Assembly: GCF_002155965.1 (NCBI RefSeq)
Contig: NZ_MUMH01000006.1
Span: 1-64,000, forward strand
Direction of reading: 5' to 3'
Length of the DNA stretch: 64,000 bases
Origin: Allokutzneria sp. NRRL B-24872
GTDB taxonomy: Bacteria > Actinomycetota > Actinomycetes > Mycobacteriales > Pseudonocardiaceae
The notes under the pieces: model-generated
What the model was told of the DNA's origin: nothing
The model's database searches: none
The model's input: only the letters and a program-made list of their open reading frames with translations
Program-made: the position numbers and the translations under genes
Shown here: one piece after another, positions 7,387 through 15,470 of the stretch
Layout of the letters: the number at the start of each line of letters is the position of its first letter
Numbering within the stretch: position 1 is the first letter of the stretch

Positions 7387-9477
7387 GTGTCGGTAGAACG
7401 CGACGGCCGGCGAATGCTCCCCATGCTGCTCCCCCACCTGGGCAGCCGGGCAGCGGTGACCTGTGAGTACCGCTGCAACAACCAGTGCGCACACGACGCG
7501 CCCAACGTCTCCGAGAACGAGTACTTCGCCGATGTGGCCCGCAAGGCGCTCTCCCGCAGGGGCGCGCTGAAGGCGGGCGCCGCGCTCGCGCTGACCACGG
7601 CGGGCACGGCCGCCCTCGCGGGCACCGCGGCGGCCGCCCCCGGCATCGACGTCGACATCGACGTGGATCTGGAGGTCCAGCTGGGCCGCCGCGTCGCCGG
7701 GCTGAACTTCAAGCCGGTCCAGCCCAACGAGCTGGACGCCGTTGTCGTGCCGGAGGGCTACGAGCAGCAGGTCCTGATCCGCTGGGGCGACCCGGTCATC
7801 CCCGGCGCCCCGAAGTGGGACATCGACAAGCAGTCGCCCGAGGCCCAGGCCAAGCAGTGGGGCTTCAACAACGACTACTGCGCGCTCGTGCCGATCCCCG
7901 GCGAGAACGACAAGTGGTTCATGGTCAGCAGCCACGAGTACTCCAGCGAGCAGTACATGTTCCGCGGCTGGGACCCCAACAACCCCACCGAGCAGCAGAC
8001 CAGGACCGCCTGGGAGGCGCACGGGCACTCCGTCGTGCGGGTCGAGCGCAACCGCCGCACCAACCGGCTGGAGGTCAAGCTCGACCCGAAGTACAACCGC
8101 CGGATCACCATGACCACGGCCTTTGAGGTGCGCGGCCCGGCAGCGGGCTCGAAGTACCTCAAGACCCCGGCCGACCCGACCGGGCGCAAGGTCTTCGGCA
8201 CCATGAACAACTGCTCCGGCGGCCTCACCCCGTGGGGGACCATCCTCTCCGGCGAGGAGAACATCCACGGCTACTTCGGCAACGCCGACAAGGTGACCGA
8301 CCCGAAGACGCTCGAGCAGATGAAGCGCTACGGCGTCACCAACAAGGTCACCACGCGCAAGTGGGAGCGCTTCGACTCGCGCTTCGACCTCGCCAAGCAG
8401 GTCAACGAGCCGAACCGGTTCGGCTGGATCGTGGAGATCGACCCGTTCGAGCCGGACCAGCCGCCGATCAAGCGCACCGCGCTCGGCCGGTTCAAGCACG
8501 AGGGCGCCAACGTCATCGTCAACCGCGACGGCCGCGTGGTCGCGTACATGGGCGACGACGAGCGCTTCGAGTACATGTACAAGTTCGTCTCCGACGGCAA
8601 GTTCATGAAGGGCCACAGCAAGCGGGCCCGCGCGCACAACAAGACGCTGCTGGACACCGGCACGCTCTACGCCGCCAAGTTCACCGGCAACAGCCCCGCC
8701 GCCGAGATCGACGGCTCCGGCAAGCTGCCCTCCGACGGCAAGTTCGACGGCCGTGGCGAGTGGATTCCGTTGGCGCACAACGACAAGTCGTTCGTGCCGG
8801 GAATGACCGCCGAAGAGGTCTACGTCTTCGCGCGCATCGCGGCCGACAAGGTCGGTGCCACCAAGATGGACCGCCCCGAGGACGTCGAGCCGAGCCTGAA
8901 GACCGGTCGCATCTACGCGGCGCTGACCAACAACAGCGAGCGCGGCCCTGCGGGCAAGGAAGCCGCCACCGAGGTCAACCCCAGGCACAGCAACAAGAAC
9001 GGCCAGGTGCTGGAGATCGAGGAGGACCGCCGCGACAACACCGCGACGCGCTTCTCCTGGAACCTGCTGCTGGTCTGCGGTGACCCGAAGGCGGCCGACA
9101 CCTACTACGGCGGCTTCGACAAGTCCAAGGTCAGCCCCATCTCCTGTCCGGACAACGTGGCCTTCGACCCGTACGGCAACCTCTGGGTCTCCACCGACGG
9201 CAACGCGCTGGACAAGAACGACGGCCTGTTCGCGCTGCCCCTGGAGGGCAAGGAGCGCGGTCACGTCAAGCAGTTCCTGACGGTGCCGATCGGCGCGGAG
9301 TGCTGCGGCCCGATCATCACCGAGCGGCACGTGCTCGTGTCCGTGCAGCACCCCGGCGAGCTCGACGGCGCCACCGTCGAGAAGCCCGCTTCGCACTGGC
9401 CGGACGGCGGCACCAGCCAGCCGCGCCCGTCGGTCGTCGCGGTGTTCAAGAAGGACGGCGGCCGCATCGGTCGCTGA
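7387..9477 (+). CDS. PhoX-family (DUF839) phosphatase, Tat-exported
   Basis: I chose GTG 7387 because a GGAGG ribosome site (7377-7381) precedes it by five bases. This gives 696 residues. ATG 7375 in the same frame is the alternative. Near residue 55 there is a twin-arginine motif (SRRGALKAG) followed by an Ala-rich hydrophobic stretch ending AAAAP. The rest matches PhoX/DUF839 enzymes, which use calcium and iron to cleave phosphate monoesters outside the membrane. Conserved pieces include NNCSGGLTPWGTILSGEEN, RFKHEGANV, DRPEDVE and CPDNVAFDPYGNLWVSTDG. An intrinsic-terminator hairpin follows at 9499-9527. Family assignment is strong. A phosphate-starvation role is inferred. Confidence 0.88.
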   Translation: MSVERDGRRMLPMLLPHLGSRAAVTCEYRCNNQCAHDAPNVSENEYFADVARKALSRRGALKAGAALALTTAGTAALAGTAAAAPGIDVDIDVDLEVQLGRRVAGLNFKPVQPNELDAVVVPEGYEQQVLIRWGDPVIPGAPKWDIDKQSPEAQAKQWGFNNDYCALVPIPGENDKWFMVSSHEYSSEQYMFRGWDPNNPTEQQTRTAWEAHGHSVVRVERNRRTNRLEVKLDPKYNRRITMTTAFEVRGPAAGSKYLKTPADPTGRKVFGTMNNCSGGLTPWGTILSGEENIHGYFGNADKVTDPKTLEQMKRYGVTNKVTTRKWERFDSRFDLAKQVNEPNRFGWIVEIDPFEPDQPPIKRTALGRFKHEGANVIVNRDGRVVAYMGDDERFEYMYKFVSDGKFMKGHSKRARAHNKTLLDTGTLYAAKFTGNSPAAEIDGSGKLPSDGKFDGRGEWIPLAHNDKSFVPGMTAEEVYVFARIAADKVGATKMDRPEDVEPSLKTGRIYAALTNNSERGPAGKEAATEVNPRHSNKNGQVLEIEEDRRDNTATRFSWNLLLVCGDPKAADTYYGGFDKSKVSPISCPDNVAFDPYGNLWVSTDGNALDKNDGLFALPLEGKERGHVKQFLTVPIGAECCGPIITERHVLVSVQHPGELDGATVEKPASHWPDGGTSQPRPSVVAVFKKDGGRIGR

Positions 9478-9498
9478 CCTTCCTGCTGCGCAAGAGAA

Positions 9499-9527
9499 GG
9501 GGCACCCTCCACAGTGGAGGGTGCCCC
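9499..9527 (+). terminator. Hairpin terminator after the PhoX-type gene
   Basis: GGGGCACCCTCC pairs perfectly with GGAGGGTGCCCC around the loop ACAGT, 22 bases after the phoX-like stop codon. The following bases (CTCTCGTTG) are only mildly T-rich. It may also end transcription from the opposing paralogue fragment. Confidence 0.7.
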
Positions 9528-9542
9528 TCTCGTTGCAGCGCG

Positions 9543-9756
9543 TCAGACCTGGATGCGGGGACGGCTGATCATGTGCTGGTCGACGCTGTCACGACGCCAC
9601 CCGTCCCAGTCCTTCATGAAGCCGTGCAGATCGGCGGCGCGGCCGCCCTCCATCCGCGCGCGGATGCCCCTGACGTACGGGACCACGTCCGGCGAGCAGT
9701 CGACGGACGGGGCGGTGCGAACGGCGCTGTCGCAGTCACCGTCTGGTCTGCCCCGG
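9543..9756 (-). pseudogene. Decayed tandem paralogue (C-terminal fragment) of the adjacent secreted protein
   Basis: The minus-strand frame ending at the TGA of 9543-9545 encodes a tail strikingly like the intact protein next door. LHGFMKDWDGW matches LHGFIADWSRW, and HMISRPRIQV* matches HMIDRPCVRI* at exactly the same distance from the stop. The open frame is closed upstream by a stop at 9783-9785, inside the neighbour. It has no signal peptide, no convincing start codon and no ribosome site. It looks like the remnant of a tandem duplicate that lost its 5' half. A short peptide started at an internal GTG is possible but less likely. Confidence 0.6.
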
Positions 9757-10119
9757 TCAGATCCGCACGCAGGGGCGGTCGATCATGTGGTCACCGACCC
9801 ACGCCTCGCCGCAGGCCCAGGTGCTGCGGTCGAAGTCCTGGCCGACGCTCCAGAACTGGTTGTGCTTGTTGTCCGCCCAGCGGCTCCAGTCCGCGATGAA
9901 GCCGTGCAGCTTCGCGGGCTTCTTGTTCACCGTGGACACCGTCATGTCGACGACCCTGGCGTAGCGCGACCACCGGTAGTCGATCCTGACCGCGACGCAG
10001 ACCCCGTGGCCGCAGTGCGAGCGCACCTCCTCCGCCGCCGATGCGGGCGCGGCGGTCAGCGTGGTCATGGTCGCGGCGGCGGCGCTCACCAGGAGTGCGG
10101 CTCCGATTCGCTTCAACAT
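9757..10119 (-). CDS. Small secreted protein of unknown function
   Basis: This 120-residue protein starts at ATG 10119, behind a GGGGGA ribosome site. A signal peptide (LKRIGAALLVSAAAA through TAAPASAAEE) is followed by about 88 mature residues rich in Trp, Arg and Asp. Four cysteines (CGHGVC near the mature N-terminus, WACGEAW and RPCVRI near the end) could form two disulphides. No family is recognised. A degraded copy of its C-terminal half lies immediately downstream on the same strand, which indicates a past tandem duplication. It is probably extracellular. Confidence 0.75.
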   Translation of the reverse strand: MLKRIGAALLVSAAAATMTTLTAAPASAAEEVRSHCGHGVCVAVRIDYRWSRYARVVDMTVSTVNKKPAKLHGFIADWSRWADNKHNQFWSVGQDFDRSTWACGEAWVGDHMIDRPCVRI

Positions 10120-10257
10120 CGAACATCCCCCAACAGGTTTGTGTGTCCTTTGTGGATAGTCGATGGAGTTGCGGTGCCTCAATCATTTCGCTGATCTTGA
10201 CAACGTCCGCACCCGTTCGTGGGACCGGTCCCGGCCACTCCTCCTAGCGTCCGCGGC

Positions 10258-10644
10258 GTGCAGAACAACGACCTTCCGGCGCCCCCGGTCAGCCTCAAGG
10301 TGTCGGTGCGCCTCTGGCTCGCGCTCGCGGGCGCGGCATTCCTGCTCGGCGCGCTGAGCATGGCCACCTCGTCCTACCGCGCCGGTATGTGGCTCGGCCT
10401 GGGCGTGTGGTTGTTCCTGGGCGCGGTGAACCTGCGCGCGGCGTTCCGCGGCGCTCGCTACGTGCTCACCCTCGTCATGTTCCCGCTGTTCATCGGCTTC
10501 GGGAACGGGCTGTCGTCAGGGGTGCTCGCACCCGCCGAAGTGGTTGTCACCGTGCTGTTCGGAGTGGGAACGGGAACCGCGGGCGTGCTGATGTGGCTGC
10601 CCGCGACCAGCCACCACTTCCGCTACGTGCGGCTGGGTCGCTGA
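10258..10644 (+). CDS. Small integral membrane protein
   Basis: This predicted 128-residue protein starts at GTG 10258, chosen because a TAGCGT box (10245-10250) lies seven bases upstream and no ribosome site is visible. It has four hydrophobic segments (LWLALAGAAFLLGALSM, MWLGLGVWLFLGAVNL, YVLTLVMFPLFIGFGNG, VVVTVLFGVGTGTAGVLMWL) and short loops, and resembles generic actinobacterial four-helix membrane proteins. No function can be named. Its 3' end overlaps the end of the convergent MFS gene by 22 bases. Confidence 0.65.
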   Translation: MQNNDLPAPPVSLKVSVRLWLALAGAAFLLGALSMATSSYRAGMWLGLGVWLFLGAVNLRAAFRGARYVLTLVMFPLFIGFGNGLSSGVLAPAEVVVTVLFGVGTGTAGVLMWLPATSHHFRYVRLGR

Positions 10645-11930
10645 CGCCTCAGCAGGAGCACGACCACGGCGGAGAGCACCATGGCGCCGCCGACCACCCA
10701 CATGCCCGCGCGCTGCGTGCCGGTGAGGTCCGCGAGCGCTCCGGTGATGTACGGCGCGGCGAAGCCGGAGAGGTTGCCGAGCGAGTTGATCAGCCCGATG
10801 GCCCCGGCCGCCGCGACTCCGGACAGGAATGTCGTCGGCAGCGCCCAGAACGTGGGCATCGCCGAGCACACGCCGACCGCGCACACCGTCACAGCGATCA
10901 TCGCGGCGACCGGGTTGCCGAGGTAGAGCGCGATCGGGATGGCCAGCCCGCCGACGAGCGCGGGCAGGGCCACGTGCCAGGTCCGCTCCCCGGTGCGGTC
11001 GCCGTGCTTGGCCCAGAACACCATCACCACGGCCGCGACCGCGTACGGGACGCTGTTGATCAGGCCGCGCTCGACGACGCCGTAGGTCGTGCCGAACTGC
11101 TGCTCGAAGCCCGCGATGATGGTCGGCAGGAAGAAGCTCAACGCGTACAGGCCGTACACGATGCCGCCGTAGACCACCGCGAGCGCGAGGATGCGCGGGC
11201 TGGTCAACGCCTTCTTCAGGGTCCACCCCGCGTGCGCGTCCTGAGTGGCCTTCTCCTCGGCGGCCAGCGTGGAGGACAGCCAGTCGCGCTCCTGCTCCGT
11301 CAGCCACTTCGCATCGCTCGGCCGATCGGTGAGGTAGTACCAGGTCACCACGGCCAGCAGCAGCGCGGGAAGGCCCTCGGCGAGGAACATGAACCGCCAG
11401 CCGGTCAGGCCGAAGATCCCGTCGCCGTAGCTGATCAGCAGGCTCGACACGGTGGCGCCGATCGCGCTGGAGATCGGCACGGCGGCCATGAACAGCGCGA
11501 CCACGCGGGCCCGCTCGGAGGCGGGGAACCAGTACGTCAGGTACAGGATGATGCCGGGGAAGAAGCCCGCCTCGGCCACGCCGAGCAGGAAGCGCAGCAC
11601 CAGCAACGTGGTCTCGTTGGGGATGAACGCCATCACGGTGGCGATCACGCCCCAGCTGGCCATGATCCGCGCGATCCACCTGCGCGCGCCGAAGCGGTGC
11701 AGCGCGAGGTTGCTCGGCACCTCCAGCAGCAGGTAGCCGATGAAGAACACCCCGGAGGCCAGGCCGAACGCGGTCGCGGTGAGCCCGAGCTCCTTGGTCA
11801 TCCCGTTCGGCCCGGCGAAGCCGATGTTCACCCGGTCCAGGTAGTTGATGAAGTACAGCAGCCCGAGGAAGGGCACCAGCCGCAGCGCGACCTTGCGCAT
11901 CACCCTGGCCCGGAGAACATCGGTGTCCAT
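10623..11930 (-). CDS. MFS transporter, anion:cation symporter (ACS) type
   Basis: This 435-residue protein has 12 predicted membrane helices. The N-terminal segment LVPFLGLLYFINYLDRVNIGFA is typical of the ACS branch, which includes phthalate, tartrate, glucarate and 4-hydroxyphenylacetate permeases. The loop RFGARRWIARIMASWG fits the family motif between helices 2 and 3, and a long central hydrophilic loop (LTDRPSDAKWLTEQERDWL) is also characteristic. These proteins import organic anions with protons. The start ATG 11930 is followed directly by the first helix. The substrate is unknown, and neighbours (an SDR on the opposite strand) do not define it. Confidence 0.85.
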   Translation of the reverse strand: MDTDVLRARVMRKVALRLVPFLGLLYFINYLDRVNIGFAGPNGMTKELGLTATAFGLASGVFFIGYLLLEVPSNLALHRFGARRWIARIMASWGVIATVMAFIPNETTLLVLRFLLGVAEAGFFPGIILYLTYWFPASERARVVALFMAAVPISSAIGATVSSLLISYGDGIFGLTGWRFMFLAEGLPALLLAVVTWYYLTDRPSDAKWLTEQERDWLSSTLAAEEKATQDAHAGWTLKKALTSPRILALAVVYGGIVYGLYALSFFLPTIIAGFEQQFGTTYGVVERGLINSVPYAVAAVVMVFWAKHGDRTGERTWHVALPALVGGLAIPIALYLGNPVAAMIAVTVCAVGVCSAMPTFWALPTTFLSGVAAAGAIGLINSLGNLSGFAAPYITGALADLTGTQRAGMWVVGGAMVLSAVVVLLLRRQRPSRT

Positions 11931-11983
11931 CGCGACATCCCAGGTCAGCACGGCCGATCCGTCAACCCCCGTAGGGTCAGCGC

Positions 11984-12670
11984 ATGGACTCACGACCTGT
12001 TGCACTGGTGACCGGGGCGACCAGGGGGATCGGCCGCCGCGTCGCCGAGCTGCTCGCGCCCAGCCACCACCTGCTGCTCGGCGGGCGGGACCTGGAGGCG
12101 CTGCACCAGTTCGCGCGCTCGCTGCCCGACGCCCGGCCGTGGCCCGTCGAGCTGACCGACTCGGCGGCGCTCGCGGCGGCCACCTCCGGCATCTCGCGCC
12201 TGGACGTGCTCGTGCACAGCGCCGGTGTGTCCTCGCTGGGCACCGTCGCGGAGACGAACGTGGCCACCTGGCGCAGGACCATGGAGGTCAACGTCATCGC
12301 CGTCGCCGAGCTGACCCGGCTCCTGCTGCCCGCGCTGCGCTCCGCAGAGGGCCACGTGATCCTGATCAACTCCGGCGCCGGGCTGCGCGTGAACCCCGGC
12401 TGGACCGCCTACGCCGCGAGCAAGTTCGCGCTCCGGGCGTTCGCCGACGGCCTGCGCGGCGAGGAGCCCTCGCTGCGCGTGACCTCCGTGCACCCCGGCC
12501 GCACCGCCACCGACATGCAGCGCGGCGTGCGCGAGGCCGAGGGCGGCGCCTACGAGCCCGACAAGTACCTCCAGCCCCAATCCGTCGCCGGCGCGGTCTT
12601 CATGGCCATCACCGCACCCCGCGACGCCCACCTCACCGACCTGGTGGTCCGCCCCGACACCCGCCTCTAA
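11984..12670 (+). CDS. Short-chain dehydrogenase/reductase (SDR)
   Basis: This 228-residue classical SDR has the NAD(P)-binding motif TGATRGIGRRVAELL near residue 10. The segment LDVLVHSAGVSS corresponds to the NNAG region. Catalytic residues are Ser in LINSGAGL and YAASK (Tyr-x-x-x-Lys) in WTAYAASKFALRAFADGLR. An Arg after the nucleotide-binding glycine segment suggests NADPH preference. The substrate is unknown. A TAGGGT box (11972-11977) six bases before ATG 11984 points to a leaderless transcript. It is divergent from the MFS permease with 53 bases between, so the two may share regulation. Confidence 0.88.
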   Translation: MDSRPVALVTGATRGIGRRVAELLAPSHHLLLGGRDLEALHQFARSLPDARPWPVELTDSAALAAATSGISRLDVLVHSAGVSSLGTVAETNVATWRRTMEVNVIAVAELTRLLLPALRSAEGHVILINSGAGLRVNPGWTAYAASKFALRAFADGLRGEEPSLRVTSVHPGRTATDMQRGVREAEGGAYEPDKYLQPQSVAGAVFMAITAPRDAHLTDLVVRPDTRL

Positions 12671-12688
12671 CCCCAGCCGCTTACGTGC

Positions 12689-12763
12689 TGAACGACTCAC
12701 TCAGGTGGCTCAACCACCTGAATGACTCGTTCAGCACGTTCAACCACATGAACGAGTCATTCA
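12689..12763. repeat. Tandem 30-bp palindromic repeat between convergent genes
   Basis: Three copies of a 15-base near-palindrome, consensus TGAAYGASTCRYTCA, start at 12689, 12719 and 12749, exactly 30 bases apart. The 15-base spacers are themselves partly palindromic (GGTGG-CTCAA-CCACC at 12704-12718). Both strands can therefore fold into nested hairpins. The array fills the gap between the ends of the SDR and amidohydrolase genes, so it may act as a two-way terminator, but no T-run follows. Its two-level symmetry is more reminiscent of an intergenic repeat family. Confidence 0.8.
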
Positions 12764-12775
12764 GGTGAAACGGCG

Positions 12776-14107
12776 TCAGCTGGAGATGCGGTCGGCGATG
12801 CGGCGGACTTCGGCCTGGGCCTTGGCGCGGTCGACGCGGGTGGGCTCGTGGTCGGCGATGACGTGCTGGCCGGCGACCCATACGTCGGTGACCTGGCTGG
12901 CCGCGGCGGACCACACGAGGTTGGACAGCAGCTGCACGTCGGGGGCGTCGGTGCCGCGCGGGAAGGCGGGGCTGTCGACGTCGACGTGCACGACGTCGGC
13001 CCAGCGGCCGGGCTCCAGCGAGCCGATGTCGGAGCGGCCGATGGAGGCGGCGCCGTCGCGGGTGGCGAGCAGCAGCGCGCGCGGAGCGGTCAGCGCGGCG
13101 GCGTCACCCCGGTCGAGGCGGGCGAGCAGGGCGGCGAGGCGGACCTCGTCCCACACGTCGAGGTCGTCGTTGCTCGCGGGGCCGTCCGTGCCGAGGCCGA
13201 CGCGGACGTTGGCGCCCAACAGGTCCAGCAGCCGAGCGGTGCCCGACGCGAGCTTGGCGTTGGAGTTCGGGCAGTGCGCGACGGCGACGTCGTAGCGCTG
13301 GAAGATCTCGATGTCGGAGTCGGAGAGGTGCACGGCGTGCGCGGCGAGCACCCGGCCGCCGAGCGCACCGATCTTCTCCAGCAGCTGCGGCACTGAACCG
13401 TGCTCCGAGCGCTGCTTCTCGTCCTCCGCAAGGGTTTCCGCGACGTGGATGTGCATCAGCGCACCGCGGTCGCGGGCCAGCTGGGAGATCTCCGCAATGG
13501 CCTCGGGCGGCAGCGTGTAGGCGGAGTGCGGGCCGTAGCCGAGCTCGATCCGCTCACCGGGGCCGAAGCGCAGGCCGTCGGTGTCGATCCACCGCGTGGT
13601 CTCCTCGGCGAGCTGCTGCCAGGTGCCGAGCCGCTCCAACCCGGGCGCGGACAGGATGCCCGGCGTGAGCAGCACGCGGCCGCCGGTGTCGAGCACCGCC
13701 TGCGCCATGTGCTCGCCGTGGAAGAACATCTCCACACTGGTGGTGACGCCCGCGCGCAGCATCTCCACCGAGCCGAGCAGCATGCCGTCGTAGGAGTCGC
13801 GGTCGATCATCTTGGCCTCGGACGGCCAGATCGCCTCGGTCAGCCAGCGCATCAGCGGCAGGTCCCCGCCGAGCCCGCGCAACGGCATCATCGGCGTGTG
13901 CGCGTGCGTGTTCACCAGGCCCGGCACCAGGATTCCGGTCAGCTCGCGCAGCTGAGCGCCCTCGGGCAGCTCCGGCGCGGCCGCCGACGGTCCACAGTGG
14001 ACGATCCGGCCGTCCGCGTCGACGTCGACGACGGCGTCCCGCAGCACGGAACAGGCGGGGTCACAGGGCAGGACGACGGGGGCCTTCAGGCGCAGCGATA
14101 CCGACAT
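12776..14107 (-). CDS. Amidohydrolase, MtaD/TrzN-like aminohydrolase
   Basis: This 443-residue member of the amidohydrolase superfamily has the metal-binding HAH motif (VNTHAHTPMMPLRGL near residue 65). Further motifs are a mid-protein His in MHIHVAET, His in LAAHAVHLSD, and the final Asp in GLGTDGPASNDDLD. The pattern fits the cytosine deaminase/ATZ-TRZ group that deaminates purine-type substrates such as methylthioadenosine, S-adenosylhomocysteine or guanine. WPSEAKMIDRD resembles the segment seen in MtaD enzymes. The exact substrate is not proven. Its 3' end faces the palindromic repeat. It lies 27 bases downstream of the VanZ-RDD gene on the same strand, so co-transcription is possible. 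Confidence 0.85.
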   Translation of the reverse strand: MSVSLRLKAPVVLPCDPACSVLRDAVVDVDADGRIVHCGPSAAAPELPEGAQLRELTGILVPGLVNTHAHTPMMPLRGLGGDLPLMRWLTEAIWPSEAKMIDRDSYDGMLLGSVEMLRAGVTTSVEMFFHGEHMAQAVLDTGGRVLLTPGILSAPGLERLGTWQQLAEETTRWIDTDGLRFGPGERIELGYGPHSAYTLPPEAIAEISQLARDRGALMHIHVAETLAEDEKQRSEHGSVPQLLEKIGALGGRVLAAHAVHLSDSDIEIFQRYDVAVAHCPNSNAKLASGTARLLDLLGANVRVGLGTDGPASNDDLDVWDEVRLAALLARLDRGDAAALTAPRALLLATRDGAASIGRSDIGSLEPGRWADVVHVDVDSPAFPRGTDAPDVQLLSNLVWSAAASQVTDVWVAGQHVIADHEPTRVDRAKAQAEVRRIADRISS

Positions 14108-14134
14108 GGACGGATACTGCCAGGCCGCCCCCGG

Positions 14135-15355
14135 CTACTCCGCCTTCGCCCCCTCCACCGGCCGCGCGGCGGTCAGCTCCTCGATGGCCTCCTCCACGTC
14201 GGCGTGCGTCGTGGGCTCGGGGCGCGGGTTGTCCAGCACGCAGCGCAGCCCGGCGACCTGGTCGTGCCACGCGCGCTGGTCCTTCCGGAACACCGGCGTG
14301 AGCAGGAAGAACACGAAGGCGAGCGTTCCGGCGAGCGCCACGCTGAGCACCAGCTCGTTGCGGGTGAGGCCGTAGGTCGGCGCGATGGCGAAGCGGTCCA
14401 TCACCTCGAGCACGGTCGGCCCGAAGGTCATCACCACCGTGACCAGCAACACGAGCATGCCGAACGGCCCGAACACCTCGCGCACGACCAGCTTGGCCAG
14501 ACCGGGCGGACCGCCGTCGACGGTGCGCACCTTGAACTTCAGCAGCTTGCCCGCGGGCGTGTACCCGTCGGTGAGCAGCGGGCACGCGATCCGGATCACC
14601 ACGAAGATCGCCAGCATCGCCCACAGCGAGTTCGCCGCGGAGCCGTCCAGGCCGAGCCGCGAGATGATCAGCCCGAGGCCGAACAGGAACATGTCCAGGC
14701 CGTAGGCCACGATCTGCCGCGGCAGCCCGACCGCGTCCAGCTGAGCGCGGACCTCGTTGGCGGGCAACACCTTCGGCACGATCAGCGCGGCGGGGGCGAT
14801 CAGCCCGCCGAGGGCGGTGCCCAGCGTGTTCGCCATCAGGTCGTCCACGTCGAGGAGCCGGTACGGGCACGGGTAGATGCCGAGGTTGCCGGTCACCTGG
14901 ATGATCTCCAAGGCCAGCGAGGCGAGGAAGCCGGCGACCACCACCCACTGCAACTTCAGCCCGTACGCCTTGCGCAGCAACACGCCCAGCGGCACGAACA
15001 GCGCGACGTTGAACGCGAAGGACAGCATCGACTTGCTGGTGATCGCGGAGCCGAAGCCGCTGAGGTTCCGCTTGGTCATCTCCGCCTGGATGTCGGCGAT
15101 GAACTGGAACGGAACCCACTGCGTGGTCTGGAGCCCCTGCTTGCACACGCTGGCGACCGGCGGGAACGGCATGAACACCAGCGCCAGCACGACGAGCGCG
15201 TAGAGCAGCGCCGCGTAGAGCACGAAGGAGCGGCGCGGCTCCACCCGGCCGAACCTGAAGTAGTGGAAGGCGACGACCGGGATCAGCAGTGCGACACCGG
15301 CGACCAGGAAGTACAGCAACCCGGTCTGAATGCTCTGCAAGTACAAGGGGGACAC
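14135..15355 (-). CDS. VanZ-like / RDD domain fusion membrane protein
   Basis: This 406-residue polytopic membrane protein has an N-terminal VanZ-like half (about residues 1-200). It contains NVALFVPLGVLLRKAYG, SLALEIIQVTGNL and LDVDDLMANTLGTALGGL, which carry the conserved acidic residues of the family. The C-terminal half (about 215-390) is an RDD domain (LPRQIVAYGLDMFLFGLGLI, then TAGKLLKFKVRTVDGGPP-type segment, then VREVFGPFGM). VanZ-like proteins are tied to teicoplanin resistance or cell-envelope roles. RDD proteins have been linked to ion transport. The fusion itself does not define a substrate. The start is GTG 15355. Confidence 0.8.
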   Translation of the reverse strand: MSPLYLQSIQTGLLYFLVAGVALLIPVVAFHYFRFGRVEPRRSFVLYAALLYALVVLALVFMPFPPVASVCKQGLQTTQWVPFQFIADIQAEMTKRNLSGFGSAITSKSMLSFAFNVALFVPLGVLLRKAYGLKLQWVVVAGFLASLALEIIQVTGNLGIYPCPYRLLDVDDLMANTLGTALGGLIAPAALIVPKVLPANEVRAQLDAVGLPRQIVAYGLDMFLFGLGLIISRLGLDGSAANSLWAMLAIFVVIRIACPLLTDGYTPAGKLLKFKVRTVDGGPPGLAKLVVREVFGPFGMLVLLVTVVMTFGPTVLEVMDRFAIAPTYGLTRNELVLSVALAGTLAFVFFLLTPVFRKDQRAWHDQVAGLRCVLDNPRPEPTTHADVEEAIEELTAARPVEGAKAE

Positions 15356-15470
15356 GGCTGACCATTCTCCGGGGCGGGCGGGAGAGCGCTCATCATCCGG
15401 ATGGCTGGCGCACCCCCGCTTTTCGGCCAGGAATGACCCCGTCGGGGACCCCCGTAAACCGTTGTAACCC

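Noticed and set aside
12689-12763. CRISPR array
   Set aside because: Only three units, repeats 15 bases long and palindromic throughout, spacers of fixed 15 bases that are partly palindromic, and no cas genes nearby.
13400-15361. A 653-residue plus-strand frame over the amidohydrolase and VanZ-RDD genes
   Set aside because: Shadow of two minus-strand genes with recognisable domains. Composition is His/Arg/Gln-rich and no family fits.
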